Origin: Dreissena polymorpha
Lineage: Eukaryota; Mollusca; Bivalvia; Myida; Dreissenidae
DNA length: 64,000 bases
Reading direction: 5' to 3'
NCBI RefSeq assembly: GCF_020536995.1
Contig: NC_068361.1
Span: 109,159,489-109,223,488, forward strand
The translations under genes were made by a program, and so were the position numbers. Shown here in pieces: positions 50,033 to 62,460 of this stretch (positions are counted from its first letter, which is position 1; each line of letters begins with the position of its first letter). The notes beneath the pieces are model-generated. The model did not search any database and was not told the DNA's origin. It worked only from the letters and a program-made list of their open reading frames with translations.

Positions 50033-50243
50033 TTAAACCTTTGCATGCTGGGAAATTTGTCGTGCTAAAATTTCGTCTGCTGAATTTCTAAAATTAGCAT
50101 TTTCTTTGATTTTTTTCAAAGAATACAATCAGAATAGCACACAGTTTGGATCCTGATGAGACGCCACGTTCTGTGGCGTTTCATCTGGATCCAAACTGTT
50201 TGCAAAGTCCTTCAGAATTCGGTTCCAGCACTAAAAGAGTTAA
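50033..50243. mobile_element. TTAA-bounded MITE, 211 bases (second family)
   Basis: Begins 'ttaaacctttgcatgctgg' and ends 'ccagcactaaaagagttaa', with TTAA at both ends. Inside is a palindrome of 'caaacagtttggatcctgat'-type arms around 'cgttctgtggcg'. A second copy is at 52,422-52,636. Confidence 0.8.
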
Positions 50244-51024
50244 ACCGGTATGCACATCGCCACCGCTGAATTAAAACTTCTATTCATCAAAAATTAAACC
50301 ATCCAGGTTTTCAACGCCATTAACCTAAATAAACATTATTATGTTTATTTAACTTAAGCTTATTTGTTTAGAAGAAATGCAAATGGTATTTTGTTTATGT
50401 CCATAGTTGGTCAGTGAAATAGAGTATGGCTGTAACGGAATATCTGGAAAGCATAGATGTCTTCAGTATTGCAATATGAGCAAGTTGTGTGTGAGTACAT
50501 GTAGTTCGGTTCGATAATTCGCATAAGAACACATAGATTCATTACATACATTTAATTCAATTACCATGTTAATTTAACGCGGCTTAACAATTATCAAAAT
50601 ACAACATTCTGACTAAGTTTCATAAAGGTTGGGTCCCAAATGTGGCTTTAAGTGTGGTATCAAAGTTTTTCGATTATTTGACCTGGTGACTTAGATATAG
50701 GACGCATATAAATCCGATTTTAGCTCGGAACAGAATGTATTATTTTTATATTCTGACAACACAGCACTAAGATTTGATGGAAATTTTCAAATATTGTCCT
50801 CGGAGTAGTAACGAGCCAAAATAAGACTAACGACACATTAATTCGGACGCCGGACAAAGGTTGACCAAAATTTGCTTTGCTTCAGGGCACGCTAAAATAG
50901 TATTCCCAATGGATGAGCTACGCATCCCAGTCAGCAACAGACATTACGTGCAAAAAGTCTCTGTGTCGTCGTCCCTTATCCCCTCCCAACGGTCAGACCG
51001 GTCGAGGGAGTGATAATGATATGA
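50244..51024. repeat. Fragment of bivalve-type tandem-repeat element, about 50,590-50,900
   Basis: The phrases 'ctgactaagtttcataaagg', 'atttgacctggtgacttaga' and the terminal 'ggacgccggacaaaggttga' followed by 'gctaaaat' match the layout of the repeat at 47,390-48,430 and its usual 3' end. The stretch before 50,590 holds nothing recognised. Confidence 0.5.
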
Positions 51025-51029
51025 TTAAA

Positions 51030-51285
<256 letters not shown>

Positions 51286-51290
51286 TATGA

Positions 51291-52330
51291 ATGCTTTACT
51301 TTGATGGTGGACCGAGTATATTTCTTTTCTTTTCGAAGTTCTGTTTTGTGTCTCTTTCCATAATAAAGGACCTATTGCAAACATAACATTTCTATGCCGC
51401 CGGTTCAGCTAAACATGCACATAGCGTTTTGAACAAAATCTCTACAACTGTTCTAAGTCAAGGTATCAGTTCGTGATGTCCTAATTATATACTTCATGTA
51501 TATACATTTCGTATCGCCATACTTTCTTGCGTGTTGTGATAACCGTACGGTTTTAAACTCCAGCATTTGTACGAGAGATTAGAGTTTTTGATTAAAACCT
51601 TTCAAAATATACTTCTGTAAAATAATTTGCAGCATTTGCTGATAAGAACTGGACTGAATATTTCTCTCAGTTATTTTGTTGGAAAGAAAATTGTGGAATG
51701 TGTATGATTGTTCGTATGAATTTAAAATTTATGTTTTCAGAAATAACAACGTAATAACAAAGTAGAATTTAAAAAAAACAACAGATCACAATTTGATATA
51801 TAGTAACTTGAGTGTAAGCAATTAGATTGTGCTCTTTAATACGAACACAAAGCCAGGACACACAAATGTATTTAGTTCATTAGGCATACAATCGAATACT
51901 CGCAGGGCGTCACCTATTTGTATGCATGCATGTAATCTATTGTTTCACACGCAATATTTCTTAAGATAAATATAGTTAAGTTAAAAATGCAGCCACTGCG
52001 TCAATTGTTTATTTTGAAGTTGTGTTTGGTCTTCGAAAATAAGGAGGAAGATTAATTAATAAAAACTGCTCACCTGTTCGTTTCATTTTATGCGTACACA
52101 AACATTTGCACGAATGACATTGCTTGCACATAACAATTACTACAATTGTATCCAACCACAACAAGAGTAACATATACATGTGATGGCATCATACTGCAAT
52201 GTTGATTTTATTTCCATTTTACAAATAAATAAAATTTACACATATTATATTTTTAAAATGGAAATCAAAAATATGTTCATCACTGGAGAGGGGAAATTGT
52301 TTTCATATGCGCATTTTTGTTTGTGATAAC
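51291..52330. other. Intergenic, nothing recognised
   Basis: AT-rich, no supported feature. Confidence 0.5.
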
Positions 52331-52771
52331 ACGTGAGAAAATGAGTCTTATGCAATATGCGGCCTGCGCACCTTCATACCATCCTGCGTATTCGCACTGG
52401 CATGTCAGGATGTAGAGGATGTTAACCCTTTCCATGCTGGGAAATGTGTCGTCTGCTAAAAAATCGTCTGCAGAATTTCTAAAATTAGCATTTTCTTCGA
52501 TTTATTTTTCAAATAATACTATCAGAATAGCAAACAGTTTGGATCCTGATGAGACGCAACGTTCTGTGGCGTCTCATCTGGATCCAAACTGTTTGCAAAG
52601 ACCTTCAAAATTCGGTTCCAGCACTGAAAGAGTTAATTAGCTGCCTACAAAAAAACGAAACCTTGCGCGATTGTATAGCGGGCAGGGCAGCTCCTGGTCA
52701 CACTTCTCGGATGCGCAGGCTGTCAGAGGCTACGCTGGACTTATTGTGCTTAACTCCTATGTTCGCATGAC
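52331..52771. mobile_element. MITE of the 12,052 family, split by a TTAA MITE
   Basis: The left end 'acgtgagaaaatgagtctta' (52,331) is a diverged form of the terminal repeat at 12,052. The right end 'ctcctatgttcgcatgacg' (to about 52,771) matches the other terminus. 'tacgctggac' near 52,731 is shared with 12,201. The interior is interrupted exactly by the TTAA MITE at 52,422-52,636. Confidence 0.65.
52422..52636. mobile_element. TTAA-bounded MITE, 215 bases (second family), nested
   Basis: Same family as 50,033-50,243: begins 'ttaaccctttccatgctgg' and ends 'ccagcactgaaagagttaa', with the same internal palindrome. It lies inside the older MITE at 52,331-52,771. Confidence 0.85.
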
Positions 52772-53689
52772 GCGGCTTATATCGGATTTTATATGTTTTA
52801 CTTTAATCATTCGAGAAATGTGGAGGTACAACGGATAATTCGCTCTACAAATTTGTTACAGTCTTTATGCTGACTGATCGACCGACAAAACAAAAAGCAT
52901 AGTGACTTTAATATACTTCGTAAAGAACTTGTCTGGATGTATAAATACAATACGAAATCCAAAGAGTCGAACATTAAGAAAATATAATCGTATTAAATGT
53001 TCATCAAAACATACCTTAACGATAAAATATGCTTACTTTATAATATACAAAACGCGTATTATACATATGTTTACCATTTATGACAACACAATTGTTTTAC
53101 GTGTTGGTCCTATGTGAAATACTAGACATGTACAATACAGCAAAACCAACAGAAAATAAACAAAATAAAGTACCTGTACGCATTAATTTTCATAGTTTAA
53201 AGAAGGATATTAACGAAAAACAACATAAATAATCAAATATAACAAGATATAATAAATCAATGATTTGTGGCATTTATAAGAAACCAGCTGCCTATTTTAC
53301 TAGTATTAAGTGTCATTATATTTATTCGGGGACGCAATAAGAAACGGAACATTATTCCTAAAAGAACAGACAAGAAATACTACCAAACAATTTTACTATA
53401 TTGTTTGTGTTGCATACATTAACATGTTTCTTTTTTCATTTAGTACGCCTTTCTACGCACAACAGAACTAGGTTATGTTAACTTGGTATCTATCATCTAT
53501 GATTTGTTCCTCGTGTGTTAGTGTTGTTTAACCTTGTTGCTATATCGACTCACTGGGGCGCTTGTTACAAACGGATTAAGCGCTCGTGGGACCGAGTGAA
53601 GTTTGCAATCAATGCTGAATGTGTAAACATAGCGATCGACGCACTTTGAACTTCAACTTTGACAAGGATTGATAAAAGGTCTTGTACAT
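52772..53689 (+). other. Upstream region and probable 5' UTR of the SLC27A-like gene
   Basis: Nothing recognised to about 53,450. From there to the ATG the sequence is less AT-rich than its surroundings, as expected of a transcribed leader. No TATA box or start site can be placed with confidence. Confidence 0.4.
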
Positions 53690-53916
53690 ATGACCGACGT
53701 ATTCAGCATCGCTCGGATACTACGGGCTATCATTGATGTAGTTTGCAACATGGTTGTGTTGAAGTTGGTGTCTTACTTGTTCCTCGGCGTTTTCCTAAGT
53801 TACGGACTAGGGTGGCCATGCACACTTACAACAGTCGCAGTTTTCCTTGTGTACGCTGCCACTGGTGGCTGGAGGTTTATTAGGGTCGTCATCAAAACTG
53901 CTCCGAGGGATCTACG
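53690..53916 (+). CDS. First coding exon of a long-chain fatty acid transport protein (FATP/SLC27A family)
   Basis: 75 codons plus two bases, from ATG 53,690 to a splice donor (CG|GTAATT at 53,916/53,917). A seven-codon extension upstream begins at TTG and is not used. The peptide has a hydrophobic segment (about residues 22-55), then 'GGWRFIRVVIKTAPRDL' at 59-75. This closely matches the conserved GGWRFIRVFIKT.RRD stretch that follows the N-terminal membrane anchor in vertebrate FATP4 and FATP1. The family couples fatty-acid uptake to acyl-CoA synthesis. The AMP-binding catalytic domain must lie in later exons, none of which I can find before 64,000. The donor is weaker than consensus but preserves the family's reading frame. 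Which SLC27A member this is cannot be told from one exon. Confidence 0.75.
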
Positions 53917-54329
53917 GTAATTGTACGAATTGTGATTTCCTTATAGTTGTATCAGTCTACAATATTGTGGCTATGACACTTTGAAAATCTCGTAGCCAGA
54001 GGAAATTCTTCATAGCCAGAAAAAAATTGAATTAAGTTACAGTGACATTATCATGAAAGGATGACAACATTCGTTATATCATTATAGATTGCAATTGGGG
54101 GGTAATATTGTAAACAAATTGGTATTCCTGGTTTCAAACTTTTATTCCAGTTATTTCGTAATTTCAATGCAATTAATAACACACATTCAACTGTTTTATT
54201 TAATTTATAAAATACATCACACTATTATTTTATTTATCAGCGTAGAATGCAAGTTAAGTTTAATTCCAAAAGTATTACGACATTTTAAATACGCGAACTG
54301 GACTTTCCACTCTCTATAACATCTAAGGG

Positions 54330-54655
54330 CAGGGCCCTCAATCTATCAAATCTGCGGCCTAATTTCTACCGCAGTTCCCCACCTGTAAAGTATACTTTTT
54401 CCCCTTTCAGGAGGAAAAATTCCCGATTTAATTTTTTTTTAAAGATGTTTCTTATGATTATTATATCTCAATTCTATTTCAATTTAATCTTGTCAAACAT
54501 ACTTAATTATGAAAAAAGAAATGAATATAGTGCAAACATGTACAAATGAAATAATGAGAGAGTAAGTAAAAAATACCCCAAAAAGGGAAATGCCGCGATA
54601 ATTCCCCCTCATGAGGGTAGCGACCTACTTCCCCTAAAATGGATTGAGGGCCCTG
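54330..54655. mobile_element. CAGGGCCCTCAATC-type TIR element, 326 bases
   Basis: Starts 'cagggccctcaatctat' and ends 'tggattgagggccctg'. Flanking bases AAGGG and AATGG suggest a 5-base target duplication with one mismatch. A second, inverted copy is at 63,447-63,804. No coding capacity. Confidence 0.75.
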
Positions 54656-55294
54656 AATGGAGATCAATGATAAAAAGGAAAGTAACCAAGCCGTGTCACT
54701 GTAAGAATTTACAATTGAAATGCGTCAATTGAAATATTTATTGGATTTTCTCTTCTTTTTTTTTCATCGCAATTCAGGCGATCTATATTCAATTTTTCTA
54801 TCACCAAAGCCATGATTTCATTGCATTGAAGATCAGGCAATGGGTTAATTTTGCAGACTGCATATAATTATGTTACACCTTAGGTCAACAGTGAAAAAAT
54901 TCATGAGGGATTGAGCCTCGATCCTGCTGGATGATAGACAGACACGAAAATCATTTCACTAAAGACATAGTCAAACAACAAGGCTGTTTCACTTGACCTT
55001 ATTTCTCTAACTACTTAAGATTTAATAATGCTTTAACTTTGTATACATGTTTGCAGTTTTCTTAACCATCTTGGGAATGGGGAAAATTGGCATCATTTTG
55101 ACTAAAATAAGGAAATTGTTGTTTTGTTAAAAATTACTTCAACATTGAGAATAACAATATTTTCAGTATTAGTTTTATTAAGGTTGAACTCATATAGCTG
55201 GATGGAACATTAACAAAATGCTGAGATAAAAACAGATGTTTTGTGTGTGTGGAAACCATCCATTTGGAATTCATCTCCCATTTGGGAAAAGGCA

Positions 55295-55372
55295 GTGGCT
55301 AGCTGAATGGCTAGATAAAGTGTAGAATTTTATGGCCTTTCCTATGGGGATTGTCTTGCCGTACGGCTTAAT
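55295..55372 (-). repeat. Piece of a 'gtacggc' repeat, inverted relative to 58,238-58,376
   Basis: 'ggcctttcctatggggattg' and 'ttgccgtacggctt' match the reverse complement of 58,238-58,277, and 'ggcagtggctag' matches that of 58,355-58,370. An otherwise unrecognised element. Confidence 0.5.
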
Positions 55373-55494
55373 AATGTATAGAATTTTCATTAAGTGCTGT
55401 TAATCAGTAATAAGTTTGTTTAAGCTCATAAAACTACACAAATTCTTCATCTGTTTCGGCTTCCTTTCATGTAACACGGTTTCTTATTTGATTC

Positions 55495-55793
55495 TATAAT
55501 TAGTCGACGTTCCTAAGTAAGGCGTGAAAGACTGTTTTAAACAGTTGCTTTTCGATATTATGAAATTCAATGACGACAGCCGTCAAAGGTACATGTAGGT
55601 CTTAGAAATTGAGTTACGCAAATAATATAATTCGGTATCTACATATAATTTGATACTTTAATTAGTGGACATTCCTAAGTAAGGTGTGAAGAACTGTTTT
55701 TAATGAGTTGCGGCCTCGATATTATGAAATTCAATGACGGCAGCAGTTAAAGATAGGTCTTAGAAATTGAGTTACACAAATAATTTAATTATC
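55495..55793. repeat. Two-copy tandem duplication, unit about 165 bases
   Basis: 'ttcctaagtaaggcgtgaa' with 'gatattatgaaattcaatga' and 'ggtcttagaaattgagttac' occurs at about 55,510-55,625 and again at 55,670-55,780. Confidence 0.75.
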
Positions 55794-56170
55794 TTATAGA
55801 CAATTGAAAAATAGATGGTTTTATCGTTTTATCCTTATCACGTTAAGTTTCCTTTTACATTTATTTGTTTTAGTTATAAACTTTTCTCAATGCGATGTCG
55901 CAATTTTGATTTACTTAGTTAAGATTATTTACCATATATTTAATACATACATTTACATGTACAAATTAATCACTAGTACATGTACAATGCTTATTTTTAT
56001 ACTCAATAACTGTGATTTATATTGATGGCTGCAATTGTTGTTTTGGAAAATAAATTTACATTTTCATATATCCCTTTTTTCAACCTTTATATACTATGCA
56101 CAAATCGGATTACGACGACTACACGAGCTAGTCTAAAGGGTAGACATTTTTGAATTTCACTATCTTAGTA

Positions 56171-57489
56171 CAGGGCTCGAAATTAACTTTTTTTTCTACT
56201 TGCAAAACATTGCGAGCTGCTTTAATACCAACTCGCAAAATCAAAAACAGTCTCGCAAATTTTGCAGGAAACATAAAAAAGTTCGGACATTAATTTAGTA
56301 CTATTAAAACAAAATCAAAAGTTCTTAACATACACATTTTATTTCTGCAATCATACATATATATCAGTTCCTTGGACCATAAGGGCATTGTTTTCGAATA
56401 TAAGTGTGTCGTGTTCACTCAGAAAACAAAGTTTAAGTGTCAGTTTGGGATATTTTTAATGGGTTTAAAACTTTTCAAATATTGAAAAAAATCAGCTATG
56501 ATATCGTGTGTTGAGTGCGACGTCACCAAAATACAAATCAACGGTTAACTTTACTTCATCTTTCGTATTTTTTTTCCGTCTGTAGGCAAAAAGAAACTAA
56601 TAATGTTTGGCTTCGACGCCATGTCTGTTCAAGTTCAATGAACAAATGTGAATAGTCAACTGTTTCACGTTCTTTGTTCCAATACTATCCTCGTATCTGT
56701 ACTATAAGTATACCAGTCTACATACAAGGTGTGCGCTTCCGCATACAGGTATTCAGACGTTCTATAAATTGACCTACGCAGGGCTCGAATTTAACTTTTT
56801 TTTCTACTTGCAAAAAATTGCGAGCAGCTTTAATACCAACTCGCAAAATCAAAAACATTCTCGCAAATTTTGATGGAAACATAAAAAACCCATGGTTTTT
56901 AGTTTAGTTCTATTGAAACAAAATAAAAGTACTTAACATGTATACACATTTTATTTCTGCAACCATACAAAGATATCAGTTCCTTGTACCACAAGGGCCC
57001 ACATTAGGTTGATTGACCATCTTCATCTATAACAAGTTTTAGTCTTATTTTAAGTTATTTTTTCCACTGATTCACTGTTTTCATAGAAGGATTTAAAATC
57101 TGTTTTTTCTAACTAAACGGTTAACTTTGCTTTATCTTTTGTATTATGTATATTTTGTGTTATTTCCGTCTGTGGGAATAAAGTGACAAGTTATTTTTCG
57201 CTTCAATGAACATGTGTGAATAGTCGACTGTTTCACTTCCTTTGTACCAATACCATCCGCGTGTCTGTATATACCAGTCTACATACAAGGTGCGCGCTTA
57301 CGCATAAGGGTTCTTGGGCGTTCTATAAATTGACCTAAGATTTAGTGATCATGTGTCGAGCAGCATTATACCTACTCATTTCTTTTCACTATTTACTTGC
57401 AAAAAAATACTAGTGGCTTAAAACTTGACTCGCATTCGGTATTTTTTACTCGCATTTTGCGAGTGTGCGAGTGTTAATTTCGAGCCCTG
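56171..57489. mobile_element. CAGGGCTCGAAATTAAC-type TIR element, with a second copy joined head-to-tail
   Basis: The left terminus 'cagggctcgaaattaac' (56,171) pairs with the right terminus 'gttaatttcgagccctg' (57,473-57,489). The flanks are TAGTA on both sides, a perfect 5-base target duplication. Inside, a second left terminus starts at 56,779. The first 608 bases stop at 'ttctataaattgacctacg', the point matched by 57,325-57,343 in the second copy, after which the second copy completes with its right end. So one partial and one full copy share a single right end. No coding frame. Possibly a hAT-related group with 5-base duplications. Confidence 0.75.
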
Positions 57490-57672
57490 TAGTAGCTAAA
57501 ACAAATGCACTTATTATCTTGCGGGACATTCATGTAGCAAAAAACAATTATCATTAAATCAGCCTGCGTTGTCGCACACAATTTTAAGTACATGTATTAA
57601 CAAGTTTTCTCATGACGCATGGCAAAGAAATCTGCACGTAGATCAATAAATAATCAATATATTTATTTGTTA

Positions 57673-58232
57673 TGGCTCCCTTCGAAGAAGAGGGGGTATA
57701 TTGTTTTGCACGTCGGTCCGTCCACCGAATGGTTTCCAGATGATAACTCAAGAACGCTTACGCCTAGAATCATGAAACTTCATAGGTTCGTTGATCATGA
57801 CTCGCAGATCACCCCTATTGATTTTCAGGTCACTAGGTCAAAGGTCAAGGTCACGGTGACTAGAAGGAGTAAAATGGATTCCGGATGATAACTCAAGAAT
57901 GCTTAGGCCTAGGATCATGAAACTTCATAGGTACATTGATCATGACTGGCAGATGACCCCTATTGATTTTCAGGTCACTAGGTCAAAGGTCAAGGTCACC
58001 ATGACTCGACACAGAAAAATGGTTTCTGGATGATAACTCAAGAATGCTTACACCTAGGATCATGAAACTTGATAGGTATATTGATCATGACTCGCAGATG
58101 ACCCCTATTGATTTTCAGGTCACTAGGTCAAAGGTCAAGGTCACAGTGACAAAAAATGTACTCACACAATGGCTGCCACTACAACTGACAGCCCATATGG
58201 GGGGCATGCATGTTTTACAAACAGCCCTTGTT
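57673..58232 (+). mobile_element. AGGTCA-monomer element, 3 monomers
   Basis: The head 'ggctcccttcgaagaagagg' leads into three monomers of about 143 bases (each with 'gataactcaagaa', 'aggatcatgaaactt', 'gacccctattgattttcagg' and AGGTCA repeats). The tail 'acacaatggctgccactaca' through 'tttacaaacagcccttg' follows. The same head and tail enclose 8 monomers at 59,730-60,925 and 1 at 62,461-62,745. The layout recalls the pearl/CvA-type tandem-repeat-bearing non-autonomous elements of oysters and clams. Confidence 0.8.
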
Positions 58233-58237
58233 ATAAC

Positions 58238-58376
58238 AGCCGTACAGCTAGACAGTCCCTATAGGAAAGGCTATACGTACAGAGCCGTACGACTAGCCAA
58301 TAGGCTAGCCATATGGGGCCGTACGGCAAGCCTATTGGCTAGTCGTACGGGGCCGTATGACTAGCCACTGCCCAAA
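58238..58376. repeat. 'gtacggc' repeat with a perfect 22-base hairpin
   Basis: The left arm 58,285-58,306 ('ccgtacgactagccaatagg' plus ct) is exactly complementary to the right arm 58,329-58,350 across a 22-base loop. Further partial repeats of 'gccgtac' flank it. A related fragment is at 55,295-55,372. Confidence 0.8.
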
Positions 58377-58740
58377 ACAGTTTGGTCGCCAGTAATGGAT
58401 CACTTCCAGTACACAGAAGGAAAAAGCCTAACGTCTAAAAGATAATATTAATATATTTTTATTCACAAAAGAATGCTATTTCAAAAACAAATATTATTTA
58501 CAATGAGAATTATAAAATCTGCGTGCAAAATAAAGTTTCATGTTGTACATTGGCCAGGATTTTCCCATTAGCGGACCATTTTCTCCAGTATAGAATCACA
58601 TGATATTGGAATGGGGGGGGGGGGTCAAAACAAATGAATATGACAGAAATCAGCTGCTAATTAACAATTGTATGGAAATAGACAAAAATAAACATTAAAC
58701 CTACAGAAAACATGTTTTTCAAATGCAAAATTAAAAACAT
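58377..58740. other. Intronic sequence with a short poly-G run
   Basis: A run of ten G lies near 58,613-58,623. Otherwise AT-rich with nothing recognised. The right part may be the 3' end of the LINE beyond it. Confidence 0.4.
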
Positions 58741-59584
58741 ACCTTAAGCCTTTGTCACAGCAGATAAGTATTACGTTTGTGCATTCAATAAATACAAAAA
58801 TCAACATTTAAACATAATGACAAGCTGTTGCTTTTCAGAAATAGACAATCTTAAAAATAAATGTTGCAATATTGTTTATTGTTTTTGCATTGTCAGTGTG
58901 TAAGAGTTCGATAAATTTTAACATATATGTGTGATTCCAATAAAACCTATTTATACATGTATATTGTTTCCTGAGATTATTAAAAACTGAACATTCGAGT
59001 AAGAAATGGAACTCATCTTCGAGAACATTACAGTGTTTACATTTTCTTTTTCATACAGTGTCTTTTCAAGCTTTTGCCATCGCCCTTCTTTGACTTCATG
59101 TCTGTGTGCAGATACTCTTTAACGCATAAACTCGAATCTAAATTTTGTAATATTTACAACATTGAGATAAGGCTGAAATCTAAAATTTCTGTAAATGCAG
59201 TAGTTTTCACCCCTTGTCGTTTGTTTAAACTCGGTTATCCAATTCTGAACGTTTGATCAGATAAAAAATTATGGATATAAAACAATTAACGTCCCTTACT
59301 CCCTGAAAATACCATGCCTCGCCGACACCTAGAGTATTTAATATATGTTTAACAGATTTTACCCAAGAATTGTTTTTGGGATAAAGTTCAAGATCATGTA
59401 ATAACAAAATTGAAATTATAAACAATTTTAATATATTTAACATCATCAGATTGTAATAGTTTTAACCAATATTTTATAACATTAGCAATCCGTTTATTTA
59501 TTAGGTAAACCACCACCAAGTTTTCCGTAAATGATTTTAGTTTGTGTTTGAGATCTGACACCAAACACCTGTTGAGATAAACAG
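58740..59584 (-). mobile_element. LINE ORF2 C-terminal region and 3' end
   Basis: On the minus strand, frames interrupted by stops and shifts encode in order 'LLHDLELYPKNNSWVKSVKH', 'HILNTLGVGEAWYFQGVRDV' and a Cys/His motif 'CKHCNVLEDEFHFLLECSVF' (about 59,045-58,985) followed by 'NIATFIFKIV'. This is the C-terminal part of a non-LTR retrotransposon polyprotein (CR1/L2/Jockey-like) common in molluscs. Its 5' continuation is found beyond two inserted elements, at 63,339-63,446 and 63,805-63,933. The copy is inactive. Confidence 0.75.
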
Positions 59585-59729
59585 CAGGGCTTGACACTAA
59601 CGGTGGTCCGTTGACCCGGGGTCAGTAAAAAATAGGGAGGACCAGTGAAACTAGAAATTTAGTTGATCCGTTGGACCAGTTAAAAGTCCTGGCCAGCTTA
59701 TTGTGAAATACTGGTCATGGAAAACCGTT

Positions 59730-60925
59730 TTTTTGCCCCCGGATCGAATGATCGGTGGGAATATTGTTTTTGGCCTGTCTGTCTTTCTATTGATTTTTAG
59801 GTCACTAGGTCAAGGTCACAGTGACCTGAAATAGTAAAATGGTTTCCGGATGATAACTCAAGAACGCTTAGGCCTAGGATCATGAAACTTGATAGGTAGA
59901 TTGATAATGGCTGGCAGATGACCCCTATTGATTTTCTGGTCACTAGGTCAAAGGTCAAGGTCACGGTGACCCGAACTAGTAAAATTGTTTCCGAATGATA
60001 ACTCAAGAACACTTATGCCTAGGATCATGAAACTTCGTAGGTAGATTGATCATGACTTGCAGATGACCCCTATTGATTTTCAGGTCACTAGGTCAAAGGT
60101 CAAGGTCACGGTGACCCGAAATAGTAAAATGGTTTCCGGATGATAACTCAAGAACAATTATGCCTAGGATCATGAAACTTCATAGGTATATTGATCATGA
60201 CTCGCAGATGACCCCTATTGATTTTCAGGTCACTAGGTCAAAGGTCAAGGTCACGGTGACCCAAAAATAGTAAAATGGTTTCCAGATGATAACTCAAGAA
60301 TGCTAATGGCTACGATCATGAAACTTCATAGGTACAATGATCATGACTTGCAGATGACCCCTATTGATTTTGAGGTTACTCGGTCAAAGGTCAAGGTCAT
60401 GGTAACCAAAAATAGTAAATGGTTTCCGGATGATAACTCAAGAAGGCTTATGCCTAGGATCATAAAACTTCATAGGTACATTGATCACGACTCGCCAATG
60501 ACCCCTATCGATTTTGAGGTCACTATGTCAAAGGTCAAGTTCATGATGACCTGAAATAGTAAAATGGTTTTTTTATGATAACTGAAGAACGCTTATTCCT
60601 AGGATCATGAAACTTGATAGGTAGATTGATCATGACTTGCAGATGACCCCTATGGATTTTCAGGTCACTAGGTCAAAGGTCAAGGTCACGGTGACCAGAA
60701 ATAGTAAAATGGTTTCCGGATGATAACTCAAAAACGCTTATGACTAGGATCATGAAACTTCATAGGTACATTGATCATGACTGGCAGATGACCCCTATTG
60801 ATTTTCAGGTCACTAGGTCAAAGGTCAAGGTCACAGTGACAAAAAACATATTCACACAATGGCTGTCACTACAACGGAGAGCCCATAGGGGGGGCATGCA
60901 TGTTTTACAAACAGCCCTTGTTTTA
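59730..60925 (+). mobile_element. AGGTCA-monomer element, about 8 monomers
   Basis: A diverged head ('ttgcccccggatcgaatgat') leads into eight monomers of about 142 bases (AGGTCA boxes near 59,806, 59,945, 60,090, 60,235, 60,380, 60,524, 60,670, 60,815). The tail 'acacaatggctgtcactaca' to 'tttacaaacagcccttg' follows. Monomers carry private changes, so the array is not freshly amplified. Confidence 0.8.
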
Positions 60926-61984
60926 TTATATATAAAAAGCAGCAATAATCAGCATTTTTAGCTCATCTATTTTTTGAAAAAAAATTATGAGCTATTGTCA
61001 TCACCTGGGCGTAGAGTCGGCGTCGGCGTCCGGTTAAGTTTTGCGTTTAGGTCCACTTTTCTCAGAAAGTATCAATGCTATTGCATTCAAACTTGGTACA
61101 CTTACTTACTATCATGAGAGGACTGGGCAGGCAAAGTTAGATAACTCTGGCGTGCATTTTGACAGAATTATGTGCCCTTTTTATACTTAGAAAATTGAAA
61201 ATTTTGGTTAAGTTTTGCGTTTAGGTCCACTTTTCTCAGAAAGTATCAATGCTATTGCATTCAAACTTGGTACACTTACTTACTATCATGAGGGGACTGG
61301 GCAGGCAAAGTTAGATAACTCTGGCGTGCATTTTGACAGAATCATGTGCCTTTTTTATACTTAGAAAATTGAAAATTTTGGTTAAGTTTTGTGTTTAGGT
61401 CCATTTTATTCCGTAAGTATCAAAGCTATTGCTTTCATACTTGCAACACTTACTAACTATCATAAGGGGACTGTGCAGGCAAAGTAATGTAACTCTGACT
61501 GGCATTTGGACGGAATTATGGGCCCTTTATACTTAGAAAATTCAAAATTTGTTTAAGTTTTGTGTTTTGGTCCACTTTACCCCTAAAGTAACAGATATTG
61601 CTTTCATACTTGGAACACTCGGCAACTATCATAAGGGTACAGTAAAAGGACAAGTTGCATAACTCTGGTTGTCATTTTTACGGAATTATGGCCCTTTTTT
61701 GACTTAGTAACTTTGAATATATGTTTAAATTTTGTGTTTCGATCCACTTTACTTCTAAAGTATCAAGGCCATTGCTTTCAAACTTCAAATACTTTCATGC
61801 TATCATGAGGTTACTGTACCTGGCAAGTTGAATTTTACCTTGATCTTTGAATGACCTTGACTCTCAAGGTCAAATTATTAAATTTTGCTAAAAATGCCAT
61901 AACTTCTTTATTTATGATTAGATTTGATTGATACTTTGACAAAACTACTCTCACCTGACATACCACAGTTGTCTCCACCCAAAC

Positions 61985-62138
61985 CATCCCCCGTGCCCTC
62001 CCCCCTCCCCCCCGAATCCCCCCGAATCCCCCCCCCTAATTTTTATTTTTTTTTAAGATCATCTCACAAATGACCACCACACCCTCACTATACTATATCC
62101 CCCCTCAAATTCCCCCCACCCGAATCCCCCCCCCCTAA

Positions 62139-62169
<31 letters not shown>

Positions 62170-62460
62170 CATCTCACAAATGACCACCACACCCTCACAC
62201 TATACTATACCCCCCCACCCACCCCCCACCCCAATTTTTTTTTTAAACGGTTAAAAAACACAAATATTTTTTTATATTATTTTATGTTTGAAATACCGTC
62301 ATACCATCCCACCCAAGAATACCCCCCATCCCCCCTCCCTCCCCCCCGAATTCCCCTCCCCTAATTTTTTTATTTTTTTATTTTTTAAAAATCATCTCAC
62401 AAATGACCACCACACCCTCACACTATACTATACCCCCCCACCCCACCCCCCAATTTTTTA
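61985..62460. repeat. Low-complexity C-run/T-run region with tandem 'catctcacaaatgaccacca' units
   Basis: Long C and T homopolymers alternate with three copies of a block of about 55 bases. Sequence and length here are likely to be error-prone. Confidence 0.75.

Noticed and set aside
57619-60961. Open frames with 'DSQMTPIDFQVTRSKVKV' repeats
   Set aside because: Translations of the 142-base transposon monomer, open in several frames; not a protein family.
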